From contig NZ_JATAAF010000008.1 in NCBI RefSeq assembly GCF_030341905.1, forward strand, positions 62,001-126,000: a stretch of 64,000 bases of DNA. Direction: 5' to 3'. Under the pieces are notes generated by a model. That model saw only the letters and a program-made list of their open reading frames with translations. It was not told the origin of the DNA and searched no databases. Numbering within the stretch: position 1 is the stretch's first letter; each line of letters begins with the position of its first letter. A program made the translations under genes and the position numbers. The DNA is from Porticoccus sp. W117. Lineage in GTDB: Bacteria; Pseudomonadota; Gammaproteobacteria; Pseudomonadales; Porticoccaceae. Below, piece after piece: positions 57,028 through 64,000 of this stretch.

Positions 57028-57369
57028 TTACCTAACACAATAGATACGGCCATCATGGCCCTGCGCTCTAGTCCCAGGCGGACAAGAAGCTGCTAAACCA
57101 CCCGTCACGCCAACAGCACCTCCCAAACCGATAAGCGTTACACCTCCAACTACAGATCCGGATGCACCTGTTACAGCCGCACCCACCAAACCAACACCAG
57201 AACCAATTAGAGCGCCTGAGACAGCACCTGCTCCAAAAGCACCCCAAAAAGAACCTCCAGCAAGCGCAGCTCCTGCTCCGGTCACGAGACCACCAATAAG
57301 TGCTCCTCCTAAAATATTAAAAACTGCACCATCCACATCTTCTGCTTCATTAACAGTTAATTCACGCAT
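57028..57369 (-). CDS. Putative class II microcin/bacteriocin precursor
   Basis: 113 residues from the ATG at 57369 (GAGGAA, 6 bases away). The leader MRELTVNEAEDVDGA matches double-glycine-type leaders (colicin V: MRTLTLNELDSVSGG), ending in GA. The predicted mature peptide of 98 residues is Gly/Ala/Val rich and hydrophobic (GGALIGGLVTGAGAALAGGS, SGALIGSGVGLVGAAVTGAS) and ends with CPPGTRAQGHDGRIYC-VR, where Cys96 and Cys111 may form a terminal disulfide loop, as in colicin V. It follows the C39 exporter by 45 bp. No homolog is recognised. Confidence 0.8.
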   Translation of the reverse strand: MRELTVNEAEDVDGAVFNILGGALIGGLVTGAGAALAGGSFWGAFGAGAVSGALIGSGVGLVGAAVTGASGSVVGGVTLIGLGGAVGVTGGLAASCPPGTRAQGHDGRIYCVR

Positions 57370-57414
57370 AATAAGTTCCTCAAATTTGAAAGTAAGTAGG
57401 ATTTTCAAAAAACT

Positions 57415-59592
57415 TCAAATACCAGCTTTTACACCCAAGTCATACGTCACCTCCTTGACTTCTCCATTGACCAAAACAAACACTCGATCAGCAGACTGAA
57501 TAGTTTCCTGACGGTGTGCCACAACTATCCTTGTAATGTTTAATTTTTTTATCGCTTCGTTAACTGCAATCTCAGCTTGCGGATCCAAATGACTGGTAGC
57601 CTCATCTAAAAATAATATTTTCGGATCTGCGTAAAGAGCGCGAGCCAGCAACACACGTTGCTTTTGACCACCAGACAAGCTACTTCCCATATCCCCAATC
57701 AGGCTATTGTAGCCCATAGGCATAGAAACAATATCTCGGTGAATAGACGCCAATTGCGCACACCGCTGTATTTTTTCCTGATCAGCTTCCGGATCGAAAA
57801 AGCAAATATTGTCTGCCAATGATCCTGATAACAGCTGCCCATCCTGCATAACAGATGCAGTTAGTCGACGGTAATTTTTTAGTCCCATTTGGCGGACATC
57901 CAGACCGTCAATTTTCACAGTGCCACTAGTGGGCCGAAAAAGACCGGCAGCAACTTTTAGTAAAGTAGTCTTACCTCCGCCAGAAGGTCCGACAATAGCG
58001 ATAGACTCACCTGGAACCACTACCAAATTTATTTTTTGCAATACCGCCTGGCCATCGTTTGAATAGCTAAACCCTACACCGCATAATTCCAATCTTCCTT
58101 TTATGTGATTATTACCCAGCTCAATTGCAACAATCTCTTGTTCTGCAACCAATTCAGGCTCTTCCAATGCTATATCCGACAAGCGTTGCAGATGAAGCCC
58201 CAGCATTTTGAATTGAATTACCTTGTCAACGAGCCCACTAATTGCACCACTAAATTGTCCCTTATAGGACATAAACGCGTAGAGCATGCCAACAGTAAAA
58301 CTGTTTTGCAGAACCATGGTTGCTGCAAGATAAATCACAACTATATTTTCAATACCAAATAGCAGACCATTGATGGCATTAAAAGAGATATTCCACTTGC
58401 CTATGCGCACACTCAGGTTAATTCTGTCTGCGCTACAGTTTTGCCACAGATGCTGGCGATCAGATTCTCTGCCAAAGCTTTTGATGCCCTCCATGGCCCG
58501 AATCGTTTCCATAAAGTTGGAGTCCTCCTTGGCACCAGCCACAATTTCTTCTTCAGTTAACTGGCGTAAAGGACGAAACAAAGCAAGCCTCAATCCAAAA
58601 TATATAACCACTGCTGCCAGCACCACAAATGTCAGTGTTGGACTATATAAAAACATCAGTATTAGAGTGGCCACTACCATCAAACCATCGATAATTCCCT
58701 CAATTAACCCATTGGTTAGCAGCTCTTTCACACTGCCCAGTGAACCGAACCGAGAGACAATGTCGCCGATATGCCGAGATTCAAAAAATGATAGGGGCAA
58801 ACGCAACATATGTCGCAACAGGTTATTGGCCACCTGAAAACTGAAAGATGCCCCAAGATACATAACCACAAAGCTGCGAAAAGCAGTCACCATGACATTG
58901 AGCAACATGAGCAGGCCAAATCCCAAGGCCAGCACCAGAAGCAGGCTTTTATCGTGGCTGAGTAACACCTCATCTACTACCCACTGCATATAAAACGGGC
59001 TCAGCAGCGCAAATCCTTGCAATACCAAAGAAAGCACCAGAAGTTGAATCAAAAAGCCTTTCAGACCAGATGTTTGAGCCCAAAACTCTTTTAAACGTAG
59101 TTTGCGAGCATCTTGCTGAGGAGAGAATTTTTCTATAGGTGACAATTCCAAGGCAACGCCAGTAAAATGCGAACCCATCTTCCTGAGAGATATGGAATGT
59201 ACACCCGTGCCGGGATCATGGATAATTGCTTTATTGCCTCGAATGGATTTCAGTACCACAAAATGGTTCATATCCCAATGCAAAATACAGGGAGTTTGCA
59301 ACTCGCTGAGTTCTTCCAACTCGAGCCGCAAAGCCCTAGGACGCATCCCCAGTTGTTCGCCTATCTGCATCAAAGAACGCAGAGTAGCCCCTTTTAGCGA
59401 TATTGAAAATTTTCTCCGAAGTGCCGGCAAATCCGTGCGATACCCATAGAAATTTGCCACCATAGCCAAACAGGCCAAACCGCACTCAGCAACTTCTGAC
59501 TGCAATATAAGGGGCAATCTCTTGCGACCGGAAAAGCGCAGTAAATTACTAGGATTATGCCTTGAATTAGCGGCATCTGATATTACAGGCAT
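57415..59592 (-). CDS. C39-peptidase ABC exporter (CvaB-like)
   Basis: 725 residues from the ATG at 59592, which has AAGAGGA at 8 bases; a longer frame overlaps the adaptor gene. N-terminal C39 peptidase: catalytic Cys37 in QSEVAECGLACLAM, His110 in HWDMNHFVVL, Asp126 in IIHDPGTG. Then six membrane helices and a nucleotide-binding domain: Walker A GPSGGGKTTLLK, signature SLSGGQKQRVLLARAL, Walker B ILFLDEATSHLD, H loop VAHRQET. It should cleave the double-glycine-type leader and export the peptide. Lies 26 bp after the CvaA-like gene. Confidence 0.93.
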   Translation of the reverse strand: MPVISDAANSRHNPSNLLRFSGRKRLPLILQSEVAECGLACLAMVANFYGYRTDLPALRRKFSISLKGATLRSLMQIGEQLGMRPRALRLELEELSELQTPCILHWDMNHFVVLKSIRGNKAIIHDPGTGVHSISLRKMGSHFTGVALELSPIEKFSPQQDARKLRLKEFWAQTSGLKGFLIQLLVLSLVLQGFALLSPFYMQWVVDEVLLSHDKSLLLVLALGFGLLMLLNVMVTAFRSFVVMYLGASFSFQVANNLLRHMLRLPLSFFESRHIGDIVSRFGSLGSVKELLTNGLIEGIIDGLMVVATLILMFLYSPTLTFVVLAAVVIYFGLRLALFRPLRQLTEEEIVAGAKEDSNFMETIRAMEGIKSFGRESDRQHLWQNCSADRINLSVRIGKWNISFNAINGLLFGIENIVVIYLAATMVLQNSFTVGMLYAFMSYKGQFSGAISGLVDKVIQFKMLGLHLQRLSDIALEEPELVAEQEIVAIELGNNHIKGRLELCGVGFSYSNDGQAVLQKINLVVVPGESIAIVGPSGGGKTTLLKVAAGLFRPTSGTVKIDGLDVRQMGLKNYRRLTASVMQDGQLLSGSLADNICFFDPEADQEKIQRCAQLASIHRDIVSMPMGYNSLIGDMGSSLSGGQKQRVLLARALYADPKILFLDEATSHLDPQAEIAVNEAIKKLNITRIVVAHRQETIQSADRVFVLVNGEVKEVTYDLGVKAGI

Positions 59593-59618
59593 CCATGCGT
59601 CCTCTTGACTACGACCTT

Positions 59619-60863
59619 TTAAACGCGGCCTTTCAAGCTGTATAACGGCTCCAGAATCCACTCAAACAATGAGCGTTTATCCAAAATTACATCTGCCTCC
59701 AAGGCCAGCCCCGGCTGCAATGGCAGCTCTTTCCCGTAAGCCTCTATGGATTGGCTATCGAGCCTCACAAGCACTCTGTATACTGGCTCTTCCAAATTGA
59801 TGGGTGCAGTGATTTCGCGGGGACTTAGTACCGTTTTCGAATAACTGGCAACCCACCCAAAATGACTACCAAATCTTTGATATGGATAGGCATCATAGCG
59901 GAGCTTGACGCTCATACCCCGCTCCACAAACCCAACCGACCGCGTTGGCACGTAAAGTTCTACTGCAAGTTCCGCGCCCTCTGGCAATATTGCCAATGCC
60001 GGCATTTGGCCGTTTGCAAACTGTCCTTCACGGGCATTCAAGTAAGTAATTCGTCCGCTAACAGGCGCATTAACCATCTGACTGGCCTGAATATCAGCCT
60101 CCAGGATCTGTCTATTTATGGATAAAATGGATGATTGCAGTTCTGACAAACGCTGAGATGTAACGACAGGCAGTTCGCGCAAATCATGCTGTAAACGCTT
60201 TAACTCCTGCTGACGCCCAAGCTGCAATGACTCCAGTTCCTGCAATTTATTTTTTTGCAGTAAACAACCTTCATCGAGCCGGGCCATATCGACTTCGGAG
60301 ATCATTTTTTTGTCAAAAAGCGCTTGATGGCGATCTCGCTTCTCGTGCTGTAGAACCAGCAATTGTCGCTGCAGACCAACCTGCTCTTCTACTTTTGACA
60401 GCTGAATTTTAAGGGTAGAAATATCGCTATTGATGCGTTTTTCACGGTCGTCACGCTGGTATTTTTGAAGTTGGATTTGCTGTTCAATCTGTTTTTTCTG
60501 GGCATCTAACTCCGCCAACATCAATTTGCCGACTTCACCATTATTGGTACGCCGACCACTATCCACCCGGAACAAAGGTTGACCTTTAATTATTGACTCA
60601 CCTTCTTTAACCCATATTTTTCGAAATGAGCCATTGCTCAGTGGGTATACCTTGACGACACCTTTGTCGGGGACAATATAACCACGCACAGTCTCTTTAC
60701 GACTGTATTCACTAACAATCAGGTAAGTAACGAGAGATGAAACAACTGCGAGGAGAATGATTGTAAAAAATTTGAAACTGGCGGGCTGTACGAGAAGGGT
60801 ACTACCCCATAGGCTGTGGCACTTATTTTCTACCGCTTCCCTGCGAAATAAATCCGTTTTCAT
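59619..60863 (-). CDS. CvaA-like periplasmic adaptor of microcin export
   Basis: 414 residues, HlyD family. N-terminal FRREAVENKCHSLWGSTLLV then one helix (FFTIILLAVVSSLVTYLIVS), RGYIVPDKGVVKVYPLSNGS (lipoyl half), long coiled coil (about 110-250) and VNAPVSGRITYLNAREGQF. The start pattern and RGYIVPD box match CvaA/RaxA-type adaptors that pair with peptidase-ABC exporters. First gene of the island; candidate promoter at 60901-60929; GGAG precedes the start. Confidence 0.9.
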   Translation of the reverse strand: MKTDLFRREAVENKCHSLWGSTLLVQPASFKFFTIILLAVVSSLVTYLIVSEYSRKETVRGYIVPDKGVVKVYPLSNGSFRKIWVKEGESIIKGQPLFRVDSGRRTNNGEVGKLMLAELDAQKKQIEQQIQLQKYQRDDREKRINSDISTLKIQLSKVEEQVGLQRQLLVLQHEKRDRHQALFDKKMISEVDMARLDEGCLLQKNKLQELESLQLGRQQELKRLQHDLRELPVVTSQRLSELQSSILSINRQILEADIQASQMVNAPVSGRITYLNAREGQFANGQMPALAILPEGAELAVELYVPTRSVGFVERGMSVKLRYDAYPYQRFGSHFGWVASYSKTVLSPREITAPINLEEPVYRVLVRLDSQSIEAYGKELPLQPGLALEADVILDKRSLFEWILEPLYSLKGRV

Positions 60864-60900
60864 TACAACTCCATAAACAGCACTTCCCTACACGCGAAAA

Positions 60901-60929
60901 AACTTACCCCTATAAAGAGAATATTTCAA
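60901..60929 (-). promoter_or_regulatory. Possible promoter of the microcin operon
   Basis: Minus strand TTGAAA, 17 bp, TAAGTT, about 38 bp before the adaptor start in an A+T-rich gap. Consensus match only. Confidence 0.45.
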
Positions 60930-60986
60930 CCCCTTTACCACAAAAATATTTAGATGGATACTGCATCTCTCTACCTCTCAATGTCC

Positions 60987-61889
60987 TTATTCTCCCAACC
61001 CCAACATATACAAAACTCCATCCAGCCCCATATGCGAAATAGTGTGCTTGGCGGTAGCCCGCACCAACGGCTTGGCATGAAACGCCACCCCCAGCCCGGC
61101 GATGCCCAGCATAGGCAGGTCGTTGGCACCGTCACCTACAGCGATTACCTGATCCAATTCCAAGCCTTCTTTGGCAGCCAGCTCACGCAACAACTCTGCT
61201 TTGCGGTTGCCGTCCACTACGTCGCCTTTGACTTCACCAGTGACTTTGCCATCCACCACGTCCAACTGGTTGGCGAATACATAATTAAAGCCCAGCTTGC
61301 GCTGCAGATAGCGACCAAAGTAGTTAAAGCCACCGGAAACAATGGCGGTTTTGATGCCCTGCTTGTGCAGGGTTGAGATCAGACGTTCGCAGCCGGGGGA
61401 CAGGCGCAGGGAGTCGGCTATGCTGTCCAGCACCGACACATCCAGGCCATTCAGCAAGCCCAGGCGCTTGGCAAAGCTCTGCTTAAAATCCAGCTCGCCA
61501 CGCATGGCAGCTTCGGTAATCTCGGATACCTGATCACCCACACCAGCCCGTTTGGCTAACTCGTCAATTACTTCTGCCTGAATCAGGGTGGAGTCCATAT
61601 CGAACACCGCCAGGCCGTAGTGGCTGCTGTCCGGCGCGTTCATTTGCAAGGCCACATCAGCGCCCCGCTGTTCCGCTTCACTGCGCAAGGACACCAATAA
61701 TTCCGGCTGCATGTTTTCCGGGCCATCCACCTGCCATTGCAGGCAGCTATGGTCGTCACGCTGAGCCAACCACTGGCGTTCCACCACGGTAAAGTCGTGG
61801 GCTACAAACAAGGTTTCGATTTGCTGGGTCAAGGCCTGATCAATCTCAGCAGCCTGCAGAGTTACCCTGGCATTTAACATGGTGCACAT
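60987..61889 (-). CDS. serB: Phosphoserine phosphatase
   Basis: 300 residues. HAD phosphatase with nucleophile motif VFDMDSTLIQAEVIDELAK, motif II TAIVSGGFNYFG, and Lys/Asp motif VGDGANDLPMLGIAGLGVAF; the N-terminal third is the degenerate ACT-like region of gammaproteobacterial SerB. It makes serine from phosphoserine. Starts at 61889 or at an ATG 9 bp downstream are equally plausible. Divergent from the YtjB-like gene, as in E. coli. Confidence 0.96.
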   Translation of the reverse strand: MCTMLNARVTLQAAEIDQALTQQIETLFVAHDFTVVERQWLAQRDDHSCLQWQVDGPENMQPELLVSLRSEAEQRGADVALQMNAPDSSHYGLAVFDMDSTLIQAEVIDELAKRAGVGDQVSEITEAAMRGELDFKQSFAKRLGLLNGLDVSVLDSIADSLRLSPGCERLISTLHKQGIKTAIVSGGFNYFGRYLQRKLGFNYVFANQLDVVDGKVTGEVKGDVVDGNRKAELLRELAAKEGLELDQVIAVGDGANDLPMLGIAGLGVAFHAKPLVRATAKHTISHMGLDGVLYMLGLGE

Positions 61890-62047
61890 CCATCAATGGC
61901 AAACAAAGCCGCGTATTTTATGGCCCTTGGTACCAGCCATTCAATGTTGCACGGCGCAAAAACGTAAAATTTGACCGAATCAATTTTCGTCGACCGACGC
62001 AGCGGTTATTATTGCGCCTTTGCCCGACCTGTCATATACGGACATCC

Positions 62048-63277
62048 ATGGCCACCACACACTCTTTCGCCGTTCGTCTGCCGCTGTTTACGCTGGTGCT
62101 GTGCCTGCTTGCCGGGTTGTTGATCCTGCTACTGGGCCAATGGCAAACACGCTTGCTTGCAGAAGCGGAGAGTGACCGCTTGGGCAAAGCATTGGCAGCA
62201 CAGTCCGCAGAGATCATTCGCCCTTACATCCTCCATAACGATCTGGTCAGTTTGCAGGTACACGTGGATCACCTAGTGCGGCAAACAGAAGCCTCGACTG
62301 CCACCATTTTCAATGGCCAACAACGCCAGCTGGCCCATAGCGGTGATACAACAACCTTGAAAACCTATCGCCAGGCGGTGGTGATTGAAGGGCGTACCGC
62401 CGCCACCGCCAGCGTTGGCCTGAGCATTGATACGCTGTTAGAACGCTATCGCAAGCCACTGGATTGGGTGTTGGCTGTATGGGCTGGATTCTCTCTGTTA
62501 CTGGTAGCCGGAGCCTTGTTAACAGGCCGCCGTTTGTCGAAGCAACTGGCAGCCGTCACAGAGCGCTTGCCCGGCGACCCTGGCGCGGAACAGAAAGGCA
62601 ATGAGCTGGAGCTGCTTGAGCAACGCCTGGAGCCGCTGTTAACCGCCAGCAACGAGCAACAGGAGCCCGAGGAAGAAAGCGCCCTGCAAATGGCTACTAT
62701 GGCTCTGCACTGCAAGAACCTGAAGAAGCTTGAAGTGCAGCTGAGCAAAGAGAAGTTCCAAAACCTGTTGAACAAGCTGGACGACGATCTTGATCACCTG
62801 GCAACGCTGTACGAAGGCCAACGCCGGGCCGGTCGCGATCAGACTTTGTTTATCGAATTTGGCGGCGATACCGAAACTGGCGACCACCCGGCGCGGGCTC
62901 TGTTCTGTGCGCAAATTTTGCTGCAACTGGCCGAACACTACGCCCGCGCTCAGGGAGTGGCCATGGAATTGTCAGCGGCAGTAAAACTCAGCCCCGCCAC
63001 CGCCGGCGCTGCACTGCTCAATGATTTTGAGCGAGAAAAGCGGGAACTGGAAGTCGCCCGCCTGGCCCAACAAAGCCACGCCAAACAAATACTGGTGGAC
63101 AGCGCCACCAGCCTGCACCACTCACTCAGCGACGCTATCAACAGCGACGAGCTATCAGAAAGCGCCGACTTGCATCAAATCACCGGGTTTACCAAAGAGT
63201 ATCAAGGGCTGCTGGATAAGCAGCTGCGGTATTTAATCAGCAACGAGCCGCGGGCTACGGGCCACGAGCAGTCCTGA
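62048..63277 (+). CDS. YtjB/AhpA-like membrane protein
   Basis: 409 residues from ATG 62048. Two membrane helices (about 8-35 and 138-158) flank an extracytoplasmic loop of about 100 residues, the layout of E. coli YtjB (Smp). After a coiled-coil linker the C-terminal part (about 250-390, GRDQTLFIEFGGDTETGDHP, AAVKLSPATAGAALLND) looks like a degenerate nucleotide-cyclase-type domain without a clear catalytic motif. Divergent from serB, the conserved location for this family. The last residues (PRATGHEQS) come from a family A repeat. Confidence 0.75.
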   Translation: MATTHSFAVRLPLFTLVLCLLAGLLILLLGQWQTRLLAEAESDRLGKALAAQSAEIIRPYILHNDLVSLQVHVDHLVRQTEASTATIFNGQQRQLAHSGDTTTLKTYRQAVVIEGRTAATASVGLSIDTLLERYRKPLDWVLAVWAGFSLLLVAGALLTGRRLSKQLAAVTERLPGDPGAEQKGNELELLEQRLEPLLTASNEQQEPEEESALQMATMALHCKNLKKLEVQLSKEKFQNLLNKLDDDLDHLATLYEGQRRAGRDQTLFIEFGGDTETGDHPARALFCAQILLQLAEHYARAQGVAMELSAAVKLSPATAGAALLNDFEREKRELEVARLAQQSHAKQILVDSATSLHHSLSDAINSDELSESADLHQITGFTKEYQGLLDKQLRYLISNEPRATGHEQS

Positions 63278-63383
63278 GCCAACCCGCCCATCAGCGCACT
63301 GCCCCCCATAACAACAAACTGCTTTAACACTCACAACTAACAGCACCCACCCAAACTGCTCGCCGCCCGCAGCTTGTAACCCG
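63245..63383. repeat. Inverted-end intergenic element, family A copy 3
   Basis: Left GAGCCGCGGGCTACGGGCCA, right GCTCGCCGCCCGCAGCTTGT and AACCCG. It overlaps the end of the YtjB-like gene and extends to the LiuR operator. Confidence 0.55.
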
Positions 63384-63393
63384 TTGCAGATTA

Positions 63394-63411
63394 GTTTACG
63401 TTAACGTAAAC
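63394..63411 (+). promoter_or_regulatory. LiuR operator (18-bp perfect palindrome)
   Basis: GTTTACGTTAACGTAAAC, centred about 17 bp before the liuR start. MerR-type activators bind such palindromes between -35 and -10; the core resembles LiuR sites reported upstream of leucine/isovalerate catabolism genes. Confidence 0.8.
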
Positions 63412-63418
63412 TTCCCCC

Positions 63419-63805
63419 ATGCCCGACCAACACACTTACAACATCTCCCAACTGGCTCAGGAGTTCGATATCACCACTCGAACCATCCGCCACTACGAGG
63501 ACATCGGCCTGTTGGCTCCAGATCGCAAGGGGCAGACGCGGATTTACAGCAGCGGTGACCGCACCAAGCTAAAGTTAATCTTGCGGGGTAAGCGCTTGGG
63601 GTTCAGCCTGGAGCAAAGCCGCAACATTATCGAAATGTACGACCCGGCCAGCGGTAACAAAGAACAGTTACAAAGCCTGTTGCAGGGTATTGAGCAACAA
63701 CGCCAACACTTAAAGCACCAACTGGAAGAAATCAATCTGCTGATGACCGACCTCGACGAAGCCGAGCGCATCTGCAGGGAGCAACTGAACGGAAACCAAC
63801 CATGA
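63419..63805 (+). CDS. liuR: MerR-family regulator of branched-chain amino acid degradation
   Basis: 128 residues. MerR helix-turn-helix YNISQLAQEFDITTRTIRHY with EDIGLLAPDRKGQTRIYSSG, dimer helix QSLLQGIEQQRQHLKHQLEE. LiuR proteins control isovaleryl-CoA dehydrogenase operons; here the next gene is an acyl-CoA dehydrogenase overlapping its stop by 4 bp (ATGA), and a palindromic operator lies just upstream, implying autoregulation. Confidence 0.9.
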   Translation: MPDQHTYNISQLAQEFDITTRTIRHYEDIGLLAPDRKGQTRIYSSGDRTKLKLILRGKRLGFSLEQSRNIIEMYDPASGNKEQLQSLLQGIEQQRQHLKHQLEEINLLMTDLDEAERICREQLNGNQP

Positions 63806-64000
63806 GCATTTATTACCCCACCCTGAACTTCGACCTGGGCGAAGACATCGACATGCTGCGCGATGCAGTAACCCAGTTTGCCCAGGCGGAAATTGCACCC
63901 ATCGCCGAAGAAACCGACCTTAAGAATGAGTTTCCCAACCATTTATGGCAAAAGCTGGGAGAAATGGGCTTACTGGGCATGACTGTGGCCGAAGAGTACG
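63802..64000 (+). CDS. Acyl-CoA dehydrogenase (probable isovaleryl-CoA dehydrogenase), 5' part
   Basis: The first 66 codons are present and the gene continues past the right edge. The N-terminus (YPTLNFDLGEDIDMLRDAVT, FAQAEIAPIAEETDLKNEFP, LGEMGLLGMTVAEEY) matches isovaleryl-CoA dehydrogenases of liu operons. The overlap with liuR supports this assignment; the active-site region cannot be seen. Confidence 0.85.
   Translation, partial: MSIYYPTLNFDLGEDIDMLRDAVTQFAQAEIAPIAEETDLKNEFPNHLWQKLGEMGLLGMTVAEEY

Noticed and set aside
62700-63200. Active nucleotide cyclase domain in the YtjB-like protein
   Set aside because: No GGDEF or class III cyclase metal/base residues are visible; only a degenerate fold is suggested.

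Overview
This window comes from a Gram-negative gammaproteobacterium, probably a marine member of the Cellvibrionales/Pseudomonadales lineage (inference). Evidence: the gene order infB-nusA-rimP-tRNA-fMet-tRNA-Leu-secG-tpiA-glmM-folP-ftsH-rlmE/yhbY ... greA-carB-carA ... dapB ... dnaJ-dnaK-grpE/recN ... fur/bamE-rnfH-ratA ... smpB is the long conserved block known from Pseudomonas. Sigma-32-type promoters, a Bam lipoprotein, type I secretion genes and a LiuR-type regulator agree with this. No complete insertion sequence, prophage, CRISPR array or rRNA operon is visible.

Layout. 1-9403: housekeeping block on the minus strand (translation initiation and antitermination, two tRNAs, secretion, cell-wall precursor, folate, FtsH protease, rRNA methylation), with yhbY on plus. 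9496-12881: an inserted glycosyltransferase pair (GT2 plus GT-C) with a DUF547 protein and a small exported protein. 13014-17931: greA, carB, carA. 18162-25284: an inserted accessory stretch with a GlyGly-CTERM metalloprotease next to its likely processing enzyme (rhombosortase), a lipoprotein, an acyl-CoA dehydrogenase/SDR catabolic pair with a divergent AraC regulator, and a divergent shikimate kinase-like protein. 25294-36995: dapB, YceI, AraC, a YHS protein, the dnaJ-dnaK-grpE heat-shock genes with two good sigma-32 promoters, recN, an FkbM methyltransferase, fur, bamE, rnfH and ratA. 36995-43002: an NSS-family transporter, a 302-bp MITE-like element flanked by TA, smpB, a zinc-uptake-like cluster (DUF2796, DUF3299, ABC ATPase, permease) and a second YHS protein.

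43432-56716 is a type I secretion adhesin locus: a 2862-residue RTX protein with 101-aa and 174-aa tandem repeats, two CHRD insertions and a spondin-like domain, followed by its ABC exporter, HlyD and TolC genes. A 44-bp motif with identical internal spacing lies upstream of both the adhesin gene and the exporter operon and probably co-regulates them. 56709-60863 is an A+T-rich minus-strand island that reads as a complete class II microcin (colicin V-like) system: a double-glycine-type precursor, a C39-peptidase ABC exporter, a CvaA-like adaptor and a small membrane protein that may give immunity. It ends tail-to-tail against the adhesin system's TolC gene. 60987-64000: serB, a divergent YtjB/AhpA-like membrane protein, and the start of a liu-type branched-chain catabolic operon (LiuR, an 18-bp palindromic operator, acyl-CoA dehydrogenase).

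Several families of short inverted-repeat elements sit between genes, and two genes (24769-25284 and 62048-63277) take their last codons from such an element. The strongest candidates for undescribed biology are the microcin island, the modular adhesin with its shared promoter motif, and the rhombosortase/metalloprotease/lipoprotein unit.
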